Below are positions 18,125-26,484 of a DNA stretch of 64,000 nucleotides, one piece after another. A program made the translations under genes and the position numbers. The stretch's first letter is position 1. Each line of letters starts with the position of its first letter. The DNA is taken from NCBI GenBank assembly GCA_964393035.1, contig CAYMRX010000002.1:248001-312000 (forward strand), written 5' to 3'. Below the pieces are notes generated by a model. It had not been told where the DNA came from, made no database searches, and saw nothing but the letters and a program-made list of their open reading frames with translations. Origin of the DNA: Tabrizicola_A sp964393035 (GTDB lineage: Bacteria > Pseudomonadota > Alphaproteobacteria > Rhodobacterales > Rhodobacteraceae).

Positions 18125-18192
18125 GCGCGCTTTGATTTCGCCGAAAATCCGTTCCGCGAAATTTCAGTGAAAACTCACACAGTCCCGCTTTG

Positions 18193-18204
18193 ATTTGATC
18201 AAAT
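18193..18204. promoter_or_regulatory. AT-rich palindrome upstream of class III aminotransferase
   Basis: A perfect 12-base palindrome, ATTTGATCAAAT, stands out in a 120-base AT-richer gap between the AruI-like and class III aminotransferase genes, about 40 bases before the latter's start. It could be an operator for an unidentified regulator. Confidence 0.3.
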
Positions 18205-18244
18205 TTTGCGCCATAACACAGCGAGCCTTTCAGGGAGTCGCCCC

Positions 18245-19612
18245 ATGGCCCAAGATCTGATCGCCGGCATTGCTGCCGACCGCCTGTCCGCCTTCGCCAC
18301 CCGCGAGGCCAAACGCTATGCGGCCGCACGCCCCAAAGCCAAGGCGGCGCTGGCCAAGGGCGGCGACGTGTTCCTGTCCGGCGTGCCGCTGCATTGGATG
18401 AAAGATTGGCCGATGCCGCACCTGCCCCTTGTTGCCAAGGCCAAGGGCGCGCGGATCACCGATATTGACGGCTATGAGATCGACGATTTCTGCTTGGGCG
18501 ACACCGGCAGCATGTTCGGCCATTCGCCCGAACCCCTGGCCCGTGCCATCCGCCATCAGGCCACCCGTGGGCTGACCTATATGCTGCCAACCGAAGACGC
18601 GCTTGCGGCCGGTCAACTCTTGCGCGACATCTTCGGCCCCTTCCGCTGGCAGATTGCCACTACGGCAACCGATGCCAACCGTTTCGCCATCCGCGTCGCC
18701 CGCGCCATCACCGGGCGGCCCAAGATCCTGGTGTTCAACGGCTGCTACCACGGCACCGTGGACGACGCGATGGTCGAGATGGTGAACGGGAAAACTCAAA
18801 ATCGTCAGGGGCTTATGGGTCAGGTCACTGACCTCACTCTGGGGGCCAGCTGTGTCGAATTCAACGATCTGGCCGCGGTTGAGGCCGCGCTTCAGACCGG
18901 CGAAATCGCCGCGATCCTGACCGAACCCGTGATGACCAATTCATGCATGGTTCTGCCCGATGCGGGCTTTCATGACGGTTTGCGCACGCTCTCGCGCCGC
19001 TATGGCGCGCTGCTTGTCATCGACGAAACCCACACGATTTCCAGCGGGCTGGGCGGCTATACCCGCGTCCATTCGCTGTCGCCCGATATCTTCGTCGTCG
19101 GCAAATGCGTGGCAGGCGGCATGCCCACGGCCGTCTGGGGCCTGACCGAGGAAACCGCGCAGCGGTATGAGGCGGCCAATGCCGCCCGCGCGCCCGGCCA
19201 TTCCGGCATGGGCACCACGCTGTCGGCCAACCCGATGCAATTCGCCTGCCTGCGCGCCACCCTGTCCGAGGTGATGACCGCCAAGAATTACGGGCATATG
19301 GAAAAGCTGGCGGAACGGCTCGCCCATGGTCTGGCCAAGGTCATCGACCGCCACAAGGCGCCTTGGCACGTGGTTCGCGTTGGCGCCCGGGTGGAGTTCA
19401 TCTGCGCCCCCGGCCCCCTGAAGAACGGCACCGCGGCGGGCTTTGCCCATCAACCACAGGTCGAGGCCGCGCTGCACACCGCGCTTCTCAACCGGGGAAG
19501 CCTGATTGCACCCTTCCACAATATGATGCTTATCAGCCCAAAGACACGAAAACGTCAGGTCGATCGCCTGATCGCCACCTTCGACGACGTGTTGACCGAA
19601 CTTTTCGCCTGA
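18245..19612 (+). CDS. Class III PLP-dependent aminotransferase
   Basis: A 455-residue class III aminotransferase of the ornithine/GSA-aminomutase fold. PLP contacts are Asp260 in VIDETHTISSG and the Schiff-base Lys287 in FVVGKCVAGGMP; GHSGMGTTLSANP provides the phosphate region. It is not a housekeeping HemL: length and N-terminus differ. Such enzymes usually move amino groups between omega-amines and aldehydes or keto acids. The start at 18245 has GGGAG upstream. A GS-like gene follows 12 bases later, so the pair is probably one transcript; the enzyme may act on an aldehyde or amine connected with arginine/polyamine breakdown (inference). Confidence 0.85.
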   Translation: MAQDLIAGIAADRLSAFATREAKRYAAARPKAKAALAKGGDVFLSGVPLHWMKDWPMPHLPLVAKAKGARITDIDGYEIDDFCLGDTGSMFGHSPEPLARAIRHQATRGLTYMLPTEDALAAGQLLRDIFGPFRWQIATTATDANRFAIRVARAITGRPKILVFNGCYHGTVDDAMVEMVNGKTQNRQGLMGQVTDLTLGASCVEFNDLAAVEAALQTGEIAAILTEPVMTNSCMVLPDAGFHDGLRTLSRRYGALLVIDETHTISSGLGGYTRVHSLSPDIFVVGKCVAGGMPTAVWGLTEETAQRYEAANAARAPGHSGMGTTLSANPMQFACLRATLSEVMTAKNYGHMEKLAERLAHGLAKVIDRHKAPWHVVRVGARVEFICAPGPLKNGTAAGFAHQPQVEAALHTALLNRGSLIAPFHNMMLISPKTRKRQVDRLIATFDDVLTELFA

Positions 19613-19624
19613 AAGACCAGACAA

Positions 19625-21013
19625 ATGACCAGCCTTTCCCCTTCCGGCTCCAGCCTGACCGAAGCCGAAGCCTTCCTCGAAGCCCACCCGGAGATCGAGG
19701 CGTTCGACATCATCCTGCACGATTCCAACGGCATCGGGCGCGGCAAGATCATTCGGCGGCACGAGCTTCTGTCGATCTACAAATCCGGCCGCCACATGCC
19801 GATTTCCATCCTCGGGCTCGACATCTGCGGCGAGGATGTCCACGAAACCGGGCTGATCTGGGACCAAGGCGATGGCGACCGCCGGGCTTGGCCCATCCCC
19901 GGCACGCTGGTGCCGCTGGCCGGAACCAATCCGCCGCGCGGTGAGGTGTTCCTGTCGCTCTATAATCTCGACGGCAGCCAGATGACGTCGGACCCGCGTC
20001 ACGCCCTGCAAAATCAGGTCGATGCCATGGCCGCCGAGGGGCTTTACCCCGCCGGGGCCTTTGAGCTGGAATTCTTCCTTCTGGAAAATGACCGCGACGT
20101 GAATGGCAAGATGATCCCGGCCCGCGATGTGCTGGACCGCCGCCGCAATTCGAAAACCGATGTCTATTCGGTGGATCAATTGCACGGCATGCTGCCCCTG
20201 TTCAACGATGTCTACGCCGGGGCCAAGGCCGCAGGGATCAAGGCCGAAACCCTGATTTCCGAATTCGCACCCGGCCAGTATGAACTGACGCTGCATTACC
20301 GCGAAAACGTCATGCAGGCGGCGGACGATCTGATGCGGTTGAAGCGGCTGGTGCGCATGCATGCCCGCCAGCACGGCGTCACCGCCTGTTTCATGGCCAA
20401 ACCGAATGAGAATTACGCCGGATCGGGCATGCACTTTCACGTCTCGATGCTGGATAAATCGAGCAAGAACGTTTTCGTCGAACCCGTCGAGGGCCAGTAT
20501 AACGACACCATCAAACACGCCATCGGCGGGCTGCAACAGACCATGGGCGAGGCGATGCTGGTCTTTGCGCCGCATGCGAACTCATGGCGGCGCTTTGCCA
20601 GCCAATCTTATGCGCCCGTCAGCCCGACCTGGGGCGTCAACAACCGCTCGGTCGCGCTGCGCATCCCGGCAGGCGACATCCGCGCACGCCGCATCGAACA
20701 CCGCCCGGCAGGGGTGGATGCCAACCCCTATCTGGTGGCCGCCACCGTTCTGGCCGGCATCCGCCACGGGCTGAAGCACAAGATCGACCCCGGCCCCGAG
20801 GTCACCGGCAACGGCTATGACGTTGAAACCAATGTGGTGATCCCCGAAGACTGGCGCTCGGCCATCAAGGCCGCCCAAGGCTCGGCCTTCCTGAAAGAGG
20901 CGCTCGGCGAGGACATGCACCGCACCTTCACCGCCGTGAAAGCCGCCGAATATGCCCGCGTCATGCGCACGGTCTCCGAGGTTGATTTTGACCTCTATCT
21001 GCACACGGTGTAA
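19625..21013 (+). CDS. Glutamine synthetase-like gamma-glutamyl-amine ligase (PuuA-like)
   Basis: A 462-residue glutamine synthetase superfamily protein, distinct from the one at 4897. Landmarks are DIILHDSNGIGRGKIIRR near residues 28-45, the metal site FELEFFLLE (Glu148/Glu150), the ATP-site GSGMHFHVSM, NNRSVALRIP and RRIEHRPAGVDANPYL. The style matches gamma-glutamylputrescine synthetase-like enzymes more than GlnA. It follows the class III aminotransferase by 12 bases. The expected reaction is ATP-dependent ligation of glutamate to an amine. The substrate is open; the arginine/polyamine context favours a polyamine. Two tandem hairpins lie right after the stop. Confidence 0.87.
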   Translation: MTSLSPSGSSLTEAEAFLEAHPEIEAFDIILHDSNGIGRGKIIRRHELLSIYKSGRHMPISILGLDICGEDVHETGLIWDQGDGDRRAWPIPGTLVPLAGTNPPRGEVFLSLYNLDGSQMTSDPRHALQNQVDAMAAEGLYPAGAFELEFFLLENDRDVNGKMIPARDVLDRRRNSKTDVYSVDQLHGMLPLFNDVYAGAKAAGIKAETLISEFAPGQYELTLHYRENVMQAADDLMRLKRLVRMHARQHGVTACFMAKPNENYAGSGMHFHVSMLDKSSKNVFVEPVEGQYNDTIKHAIGGLQQTMGEAMLVFAPHANSWRRFASQSYAPVSPTWGVNNRSVALRIPAGDIRARRIEHRPAGVDANPYLVAATVLAGIRHGLKHKIDPGPEVTGNGYDVETNVVIPEDWRSAIKAAQGSAFLKEALGEDMHRTFTAVKAAEYARVMRTVSEVDFDLYLHTV

Positions 21014-21017
21014 GCCC

Positions 21018-21085
21018 GGCGGGGGAAGGCCCCGCCCTGCGGCCCACCATCCGCACCTCTCCGCAGGTCGGGGCTCACCCCGACC
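21018..21085. repeat. Two tandem GC hairpins (dispersed palindrome family)
   Basis: Hairpin A pairs GGCGGGG (21018-21024) with CCCCGCC (21030-21036). Hairpin B pairs GGTCGGGG (21066-21073) with CCCCGACC (21078-21085), an eight-base perfect stem with a CTCA loop. It fills the gap between the convergent GS-like and CbiX-like genes and may terminate one or both. Confidence 0.7.
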
Positions 21086-21790
21086 TTACCCCCACCGGCA
21101 GGCGCCCTCACAGACCTCACGCCCCGCACGGATCGCCTCGGCGATGATCCCCGGCACCCGCGCATCCAGCGCCAAGGCGGGCAAGAGCCGCCCCTGAAAT
21201 CCCGCCTCCGACAAGGCGGCGGGAATGTCCTTGGCCACATGCCCCCCCTCTGCCGCGAAAAACGGCAGGCAAACGGCCTGCGGGCCAAAACCGGTCAAAC
21301 CGGCCAGACGCGGCTCCTGGTCGATAAAGCCGCAGCCCACCCGCAGCCCCCGCGCCGCGACCGCCGCCGCTACCCGGCCCGCAATGGCCGCTGGGACCGG
21401 GCTTTTGAAACTGCCATGGGCTGCGATGATCGCCTCCGCCGCGCCGCTCTCCAACACCACCTGAACCGCCAAGTCTTGCACGGCTTCCAGACAGCCAAAA
21501 GGCTCCAGCACCCGCCACCCCACGGCCCCGGCCTTGGCCAATTGCCCCGGCAAATGCACCCGTGTGAACCATCCGCCCGCCATGAACAGCGGAAACACCG
21601 CGCCGCCCGGCCCCGCGGCCACCAAGGCCGCCGCCAAGGCCTCCGGTGCCGCCAAAGTGGCCGACCCCACCTTGTGCCCCGGCAGCAATGCGGAAACCGC
21701 CGCGGCCAGCCGGGCCAAAGCGGCCTCGGCCGGGGCGGGGTCGGATGGTTGCCCATGCGCCACGATAAGAATCGGTCCCGCTGCTTTCAT
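21086..21790 (-). CDS. CbiX-like sirohydrochlorin chelatase family protein
   Basis: A 234-residue protein with two CbiX-type half domains. The first metal-site His is in LIVAHGQPSD (His12) and the second half begins with AIIAAHGSFKSP. Family members insert cobalt or iron into sirohydrochlorin for cobalamin or siroheme, but no tetrapyrrole genes are nearby, so the assignment is to fold only. The frame runs on upstream for 110 more codons, but those are not family-like. The chosen start ATG at 21790 lies inside a copy of a dispersed intergenic repeat (21784-21812), so this start deserves checking. Confidence 0.72.
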   Translation of the reverse strand: MKAAGPILIVAHGQPSDPAPAEAALARLAAAVSALLPGHKVGSATLAAPEALAAALVAAGPGGAVFPLFMAGGWFTRVHLPGQLAKAGAVGWRVLEPFGCLEAVQDLAVQVVLESGAAEAIIAAHGSFKSPVPAAIAGRVAAAVAARGLRVGCGFIDQEPRLAGLTGFGPQAVCLPFFAAEGGHVAKDIPAALSEAGFQGRLLPALALDARVPGIIAEAIRAGREVCEGACRWG

Positions 21791-21812
21791 CTTGGCCCAA
21801 ATACCCCCGCCG
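21784..21812. repeat. Copy of a dispersed 25-base intergenic element
   Basis: Reads CTTTCATCTTGGCCCAAATA followed by a C-run and a GC-rich tail. It closely matches both arms of the inverted repeat at 39693-39779 and degenerate copies at 35428 and 59652. On the minus strand its CCAAGATGAAAG contains the start codon assigned to the CbiX-like gene. Confidence 0.7.
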
Positions 21813-21907
21813 GAGGCTCCTCCGGTCGCCACCAAACCATTCGCGTCGGGAACCGACACGCCACCGTCACGTGCGCAGCTTAGCCTGACACAGGCAAGGG
21901 AGCGACC

Positions 21908-23011
21908 ATGAAACTCGTCAAACTGGAAACCTTCACCACGCCCGCCGTCAGCTTTGTCCGCGCCACCTCGGAAACCGGCGCGCAGGGCTGGGGGCAAATG
22001 TCGACCTATCACGCCGACATCACCGCGCAGGTGTTTCACCGTCAGGTCGCCCCCTATGCCCTTGGCACCGATGCACTGGATTTTGCCGACACCATCCAGC
22101 GCATCTATGAACGCGAACACAAATTCCCCGGCAGCTATCTGCGCCGGGCGCAGACCGGCCTTGATACGGCCCTGTGGGACTTGCGCGGCAAAGTCGAGAG
22201 CAAGCCGGTCGCCACGCTTCTGGGCGGCAGCCCCGGTCGCGTGCGCGCCTATGCCAGTTCAATGAAGCGCGACATCACGCCCGAAGACGAAGCCGCCCGC
22301 TTTGTCAAACTGCGCGACACTTACGGCTTCACCGCCTTCAAATGGCGCGTCGGGGCCGAATGTGGCCGCGACGCCGACGAATGGCCGGGCCGCACCGAGG
22401 CCGTCATCCCCGTCGTCGCCAAAGCGCTTGGCGACGGGATCGACAAGCTGGTGGATGGCAATTCCTGCTATTCCCCCAAACGCGCCATCGAAGTGGGCCG
22501 CATGTTGCAAGACCATGGCATCAGCCATTTCGAAGAACCCTGTCCCTATTGGGAACCCGACCAGACCGCCGAGGTGCGCGCGGCATTGTCCCTTGATGTG
22601 GCGGGGGGCGAGCAGGATTGCGAATATTCCAGTTGGCAGTTGATGTTCGACCGCCACGCCGTCGACATTGCGCAGCCCGACATCATGTATATGGGCGGGA
22701 TGCACCGCACGCTTGCGGTCTGTCGCATGGCCGCCGCCCATGGCCTGCCCGTCACACCCCATGCCGCGAACCTGTCTTTGGTGACCATGTGTACCATGCA
22801 CCTGCTGCGCGCCATTCCGAACGCCGGCAAATATCTGGAGTTTTCCATCGAAGGCCCCGACTATTACCCGTGGCAAGAGGGGCTGTTCCTTGGTCAGCCC
22901 TATGCGATCACCGATGGCCATGCGACTGTCACCGACGCTCCCGGCTGGGGGGTCACGATCAACCCCGAATGGCTGGCACGCGCACAGTATCAGATCAGCA
23001 GTCTGGATTAG
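21908..23011 (+). CDS. Mandelate racemase / muconate lactonizing enzyme family protein
   Basis: A 367-residue enolase-superfamily enzyme. Acid/base and metal residues can be placed: Lys145-X-Arg147 in FKWRVG, Asp183 in VDGNSCY, Glu209 in HFEEP, Glu235 in AGGEQD, and the Asp258/His285 dyad in AQPDIMY and TPHAANLS. These bind Mg2+ and abstract the proton alpha to a carboxylate, typical of sugar-acid dehydratases or racemases in this family. The GGGAG before the ATG supports the start. No sugar-acid pathway genes lie next to it, so the substrate is unknown. Confidence 0.87.
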   Translation: MKLVKLETFTTPAVSFVRATSETGAQGWGQMSTYHADITAQVFHRQVAPYALGTDALDFADTIQRIYEREHKFPGSYLRRAQTGLDTALWDLRGKVESKPVATLLGGSPGRVRAYASSMKRDITPEDEAARFVKLRDTYGFTAFKWRVGAECGRDADEWPGRTEAVIPVVAKALGDGIDKLVDGNSCYSPKRAIEVGRMLQDHGISHFEEPCPYWEPDQTAEVRAALSLDVAGGEQDCEYSSWQLMFDRHAVDIAQPDIMYMGGMHRTLAVCRMAAAHGLPVTPHAANLSLVTMCTMHLLRAIPNAGKYLEFSIEGPDYYPWQEGLFLGQPYAITDGHATVTDAPGWGVTINPEWLARAQYQISSLD

Positions 23012-23083
23012 GCCCGGCGGCGCCCGGTTTTGGGCCAACACAGCCCCTTCCCCGGACCTGCGCACTCCTATATATCCGCGGCC

Positions 23084-24883
23084 ATGACCCAGCTTGACCT
23101 CATCCGCAACTTCTCCATCGTGGCCCATATCGACCACGGCAAATCCACCCTTGCCGACCGGCTCATCCAGATGACCGGCACGGTGGCTGAACGCGATATG
23201 AAGGCGCAGATCCTTGACTCGATGGATATCGAGCGCGAGCGCGGCATCACCATCAAGGCCAACACCGTCCGCATCGAATACCCGGCCAAGGACGGCAAGA
23301 CCTATACGCTGAACCTGATCGACACCCCCGGCCACGTCGACTTTGCCTATGAAGTCTCCCGCTCGATGCGCGCCGTCGAAGGCTCGCTTCTGGTGGTGGA
23401 TGCGTCGCAAGGGGTCGAGGCGCAAACGCTGGCCAACGTCTATCATGCGCTGGATGCGGGCCATGAAATCGTGCCGGTCCTGAACAAGATCGACCTGCCC
23501 GCCGCCGAACCCGAGCGCGTCAAGCAGAACATCGAAGATGTGATCGGCCTTGATGCGTCGGACGCGGTTGCGATTTCCGCCAAATCCGGCCTCGGCATCC
23601 CCGATGTGCTGGAGGCCATCGTCACCCGCCTGCCCGCCCCGCAAGGCGACCGCGAGGCGCCCTTGAAGGCGATGCTGGTCGACTCATGGTACGACCCCTA
23701 CCTTGGCGTTGTCGTCATGGTCCGCATCATGGACGGCGTGATGAAAAAGGGCGACCGGGTGCGGATGATGCAAACCAATGCGGTTTACGGCATCGACAAA
23801 CTGGCCGTGCTGAAACCGCAAATGGTCGATATCCCCGAACTCGGCCCGGGCGAGATCGGCATCTTTACCGCAAGCATCAAACAGGTCCGCGACACCCGCG
23901 TCGGTGACACCATCACCCATGAACGCCGGGGCTGCGACGCGGCTTTGCCGGGCTTCAAACCCGCGCAACCCGTGGTGTTCTGCGGCTTGTTCCCGGTTGA
24001 CGCCAACGACTTCGAGGCGCTGCGCGACGCGATCGAGAAGCTGTCACTCAACGACGCCTCTTTCTCGACCGAAATGGAAACCTCCGCCGCCCTCGGCTTC
24101 GGCTTCCGCTGCGGCTTTCTGGGGCTGTTGCATCTTGAGGTGATCCGCGACCGTCTGGAACGCGAATATGACCTCGACCTCATCACCACCGCGCCCTCGG
24201 TCGTGTTCAAGCTTTACATGAAAGACGGCGAGGTGCGCGAATTGCACAACCCCGCCGACATGCCCGACCTGACTTATGTCGACCATATCGAAGAGCCGCG
24301 CATCAAGGCCACGATCATGGTGCCCGACGAATATCTGGGCGACATCCTGAAGCTGTGCCAAGAACGCCGTGGCATCCAGTTGAACCTGACCTATGCCGGC
24401 AACCGCGCCATGGTGGAATATGATCTGCCCTTGGCCGAGGTGGTCTTTGACTTCTACGACCGGCTGAAATCGGTCACCAAGGGCTATGCGAGCTTCGACT
24501 ACACCATCTCAGAATACCGGGAAGATTTTCTTGTGAAGATGTCGATCCTCGTGAACGAGGAACCCGTCGATGCGCTCTCGATCATGGTCCACCGCGACCG
24601 GGCCGAGGCGCGCGGGCGGGCGATGGTGGAAAAGCTGAAAGACCTGATCCCCCGGCATATGTTCAAAATTCCGATTCAGGCCGCCATCGGCGCGCGGGTG
24701 ATTGCCCGCGAGACGTTGAGTGCCATGCGGAAAGACGTGACCGCCAAATGCTACGGCGGCGACGCGACCCGGAAGAAGAAACTGCTGGAAAAGCAGAAGG
24801 CCGGGAAAAAGCGGATGCGCCAGTTCGGCAAGGTGGAAATCCCGCAGGAGGCGTTTATTGCCGCCCTCAAAATGGACAATTGA
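23084..24883 (+). CDS. lepA: Elongation factor 4 (LepA), ribosomal back-translocase GTPase
   Basis: A 599-residue translational GTPase. The G1 motif AHIDHGKST, G2 region RERGITIKANT, G3 DTPGHVDF and G4 NKID are all intact, followed by the EF-G-like domains and the LepA-specific C-terminal domain with KKKLLEKQKAGKKRMRQFG. Length equals that of E. coli LepA. LepA binds ribosomes and helps under ionic or cold stress. The start at 23084 (MTQLDLIRNFSIVAHIDHGK) is the conserved family N-terminus; the upstream in-frame extension is spurious. A strong terminator follows at 24915-24942. Confidence 0.98.
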   Translation: MTQLDLIRNFSIVAHIDHGKSTLADRLIQMTGTVAERDMKAQILDSMDIERERGITIKANTVRIEYPAKDGKTYTLNLIDTPGHVDFAYEVSRSMRAVEGSLLVVDASQGVEAQTLANVYHALDAGHEIVPVLNKIDLPAAEPERVKQNIEDVIGLDASDAVAISAKSGLGIPDVLEAIVTRLPAPQGDREAPLKAMLVDSWYDPYLGVVVMVRIMDGVMKKGDRVRMMQTNAVYGIDKLAVLKPQMVDIPELGPGEIGIFTASIKQVRDTRVGDTITHERRGCDAALPGFKPAQPVVFCGLFPVDANDFEALRDAIEKLSLNDASFSTEMETSAALGFGFRCGFLGLLHLEVIRDRLEREYDLDLITTAPSVVFKLYMKDGEVRELHNPADMPDLTYVDHIEEPRIKATIMVPDEYLGDILKLCQERRGIQLNLTYAGNRAMVEYDLPLAEVVFDFYDRLKSVTKGYASFDYTISEYREDFLVKMSILVNEEPVDALSIMVHRDRAEARGRAMVEKLKDLIPRHMFKIPIQAAIGARVIARETLSAMRKDVTAKCYGGDATRKKKLLEKQKAGKKRMRQFGKVEIPQEAFIAALKMDN

Positions 24884-24914
24884 CTGTCCTGATTTGATGG
24901 CTTGCAGATCGGGC

Positions 24915-24942
24915 AAAGGGGCGCGCCTGCACGCGCCCCTTT
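24915..24942. terminator. Bidirectional terminator hairpin
   Basis: A perfect 11-base stem, AAAGGGGCGCG (24915-24925) with CGCGCCCCTTT (24932-24942), six-base loop, followed by TGTCTTT. It lies between the convergent lepA and small lipoprotein genes. Confidence 0.88.
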
Positions 24943-24946
24943 GTCT

Positions 24947-25165
24947 TTACTTGTTCTCACAACCCGGCACGTTCAGGTCGCGGCAGAAATAGCCCGCGGC
25001 CCCGCCGACGACGGCCCCGGTCAGCGGGCTGCCCCCGGTCACATCCGACAGAACCGCGCCACCTGCCGCGCCAGCCAGACCACGTTCAGCGTCGCTGGCA
25101 AGGCAACCGCTTAGGCCAAAGATGGCAAGAGCCAAAGGGGCAAGGGCAAAGAGTTTGCGTGTCAT
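24947..25165 (-). CDS. Small glycine-zipper lipoprotein
   Basis: A 72-residue protein. The signal peptide ends in the lipobox LSGC (Cys about residue 20), giving a predicted outer- or inner-membrane lipoprotein. The mature part has a glycine-rich stretch (GLAGAAGGAVLSD to LTGAVVGGAAGYF) typical of glycine-zipper membrane-inserting segments. Start at 25165 is chosen because GGAG lies six bases upstream. No specific function is known to me. Confidence 0.75.
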   Translation of the reverse strand: MTRKLFALAPLALAIFGLSGCLASDAERGLAGAAGGAVLSDVTGGSPLTGAVVGGAAGYFCRDLNVPGCENK

Positions 25166-25361
25166 GGCGATCTCCAATGCAAAGGATATCGGTCCAGCCT
25201 GCGCGCAACGGCGTCACTTTGCATCGTTTGTGCTGTGCACCGGGCCAAGATGTGCGGTTTTCCGATCTTCGCCTTGCGCCAAATAGGCGAAAACCTGCTG
25301 GCCGCTCCCTCAGTACGGGCCCCGCCGGGCCTCAGACCACCTCACCACCCCCGCGCCGCAG

Positions 25362-25412
25362 GTCGGGCTTCGGCCCGACTCTCGGCACGATAGCGGCGGG
25401 GTGAACCCCACC
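25362..25412. repeat. Two tandem hairpins (dispersed palindrome family), inverted order
   Basis: Hairpin B here pairs GTCGGGC with GCCCGAC around a TTCG tetraloop (25362-25379). Hairpin A pairs GGCGGGG (25395-25401) with CCCCACC (25406-25412), one mismatch. The element ends directly at the stop of the dipeptidase gene and may terminate the leftward Dpp operon. The remaining bases 25166-25361 hold nothing I can name. Confidence 0.65.
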
Positions 25413-26471
25413 CTACGCGCCCCAAGTCCTTTCCAGCACGCGGAACCAATTCTCATGGGCGATCTTGCGGATCAGCGCCTCGCCATAGCCGTGGTCGCGC
25501 ATGGCTTGCAAAAGCGCCTGTTGGCCGACCACATCGCCGATCCCCTTGGGCAGGGTCGCGCCGTCGAAATCCGACCCAAGGCCAAGATGATCCTCGCCCA
25601 GAATCCCAAGCAGGTGATCGAGATGGGCCAGAACATCCTCCCACCCCATGTCAGCCGATTGCTTGCCATCGCGGCGCAGGAAAGAGGTGGCGTAGTTCAG
25701 CCCCACCATCCCGCCGCTTTCCCGGATCGCCGCCAGTTGCTTGTCTGTCAGGTTGCGCGAAGATGGCGTCACGGCATGGGCGTTGGAATGGGTGGCGACC
25801 AAAGGCGCATCGGTCAGGCGGGCCACATCCCAAAAGCCCGCCTCATTGATATGGCTCATGTCCAGCATGATCTTCAGGCGGTTGCATTCCCTGACCAGCC
25901 GCTTGCCCGGTTCGGTCAACCCCTCACCGGTGTCGGGGCCAGCGGGGAAGGCAAATGGCACACCATGGCCAAAGACCGTGGGGCGTGACCAGACGGGGCC
26001 AAGCGAGCGCAGGCCCATGGCGTGAAAGACATGCAGCGCGTCAAGATCAGGGTCGATCGCCTCGGCCCCCTCCATGTGCAGGATGGCCGAAATCACCCCT
26101 TTGGCGAGGCAATCGCGCAGTTCGGCAACCGTGCGGCAGATCTTGAAACCGCCATTCGACACCCGCTCCATCCACATCAGATGCGCCGCCTTGGCCAGCG
26201 CAATGGGTTGGGCGGCCACATGGTCGATCAACTCGGGCAAGGGCAGGGAAAACGGCGGGTTTTCCATGGCTTCCATATAATCGGGCGCATCATGGGCGAT
26301 GGGTGAGGGAATGTAGATGGCGAAAAAGCCGCCCGCAAAGCCGCCCTGTTTCATGCGCGGCAGATCAAGATGGCCCTCGGTTCCGCCGGTCAGCCAAAGC
26401 GCGTCGCGTTGGTCGGGATGCTGGTAGAGCCGCAACAGAAAATCATTGTGGCCGTCAAAAACGGGAATCAT
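25413..26471 (-). CDS. Membrane dipeptidase family protein (peptidase M19)
   Basis: A 352-residue M19 (renal dipeptidase-type) enzyme. Zinc ligands are visible: His8 and Asp10 in FDGHNDFLL, the bridging Glu in LHMEGAEAI, His in ATHSNAH and the Asp of GSDFDG. The family cleaves dipeptides, including those with a D-residue at the C-terminal position. No signal peptide is seen, so it should be cytosolic, acting on imported dipeptides. It is the last gene of the ABC operon running left from 31682, 13 bases after the second ATPase gene. Start at 26471 is supported by AAAGGA upstream; the longer frame is not family-like. Confidence 0.9.
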   Translation of the reverse strand: MIPVFDGHNDFLLRLYQHPDQRDALWLTGGTEGHLDLPRMKQGGFAGGFFAIYIPSPIAHDAPDYMEAMENPPFSLPLPELIDHVAAQPIALAKAAHLMWMERVSNGGFKICRTVAELRDCLAKGVISAILHMEGAEAIDPDLDALHVFHAMGLRSLGPVWSRPTVFGHGVPFAFPAGPDTGEGLTEPGKRLVRECNRLKIMLDMSHINEAGFWDVARLTDAPLVATHSNAHAVTPSSRNLTDKQLAAIRESGGMVGLNYATSFLRRDGKQSADMGWEDVLAHLDHLLGILGEDHLGLGSDFDGATLPKGIGDVVGQQALLQAMRDHGYGEALIRKIAHENWFRVLERTWGA

Positions 26472-26484
26472 CAGGGGGGTCCTT

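Noticed and set aside
18245..19612. HemL (glutamate-1-semialdehyde aminomutase)
   Set aside because: The fold matches but the sequence around the PLP lysine and the length differ from HemL, and the locus is catabolic.
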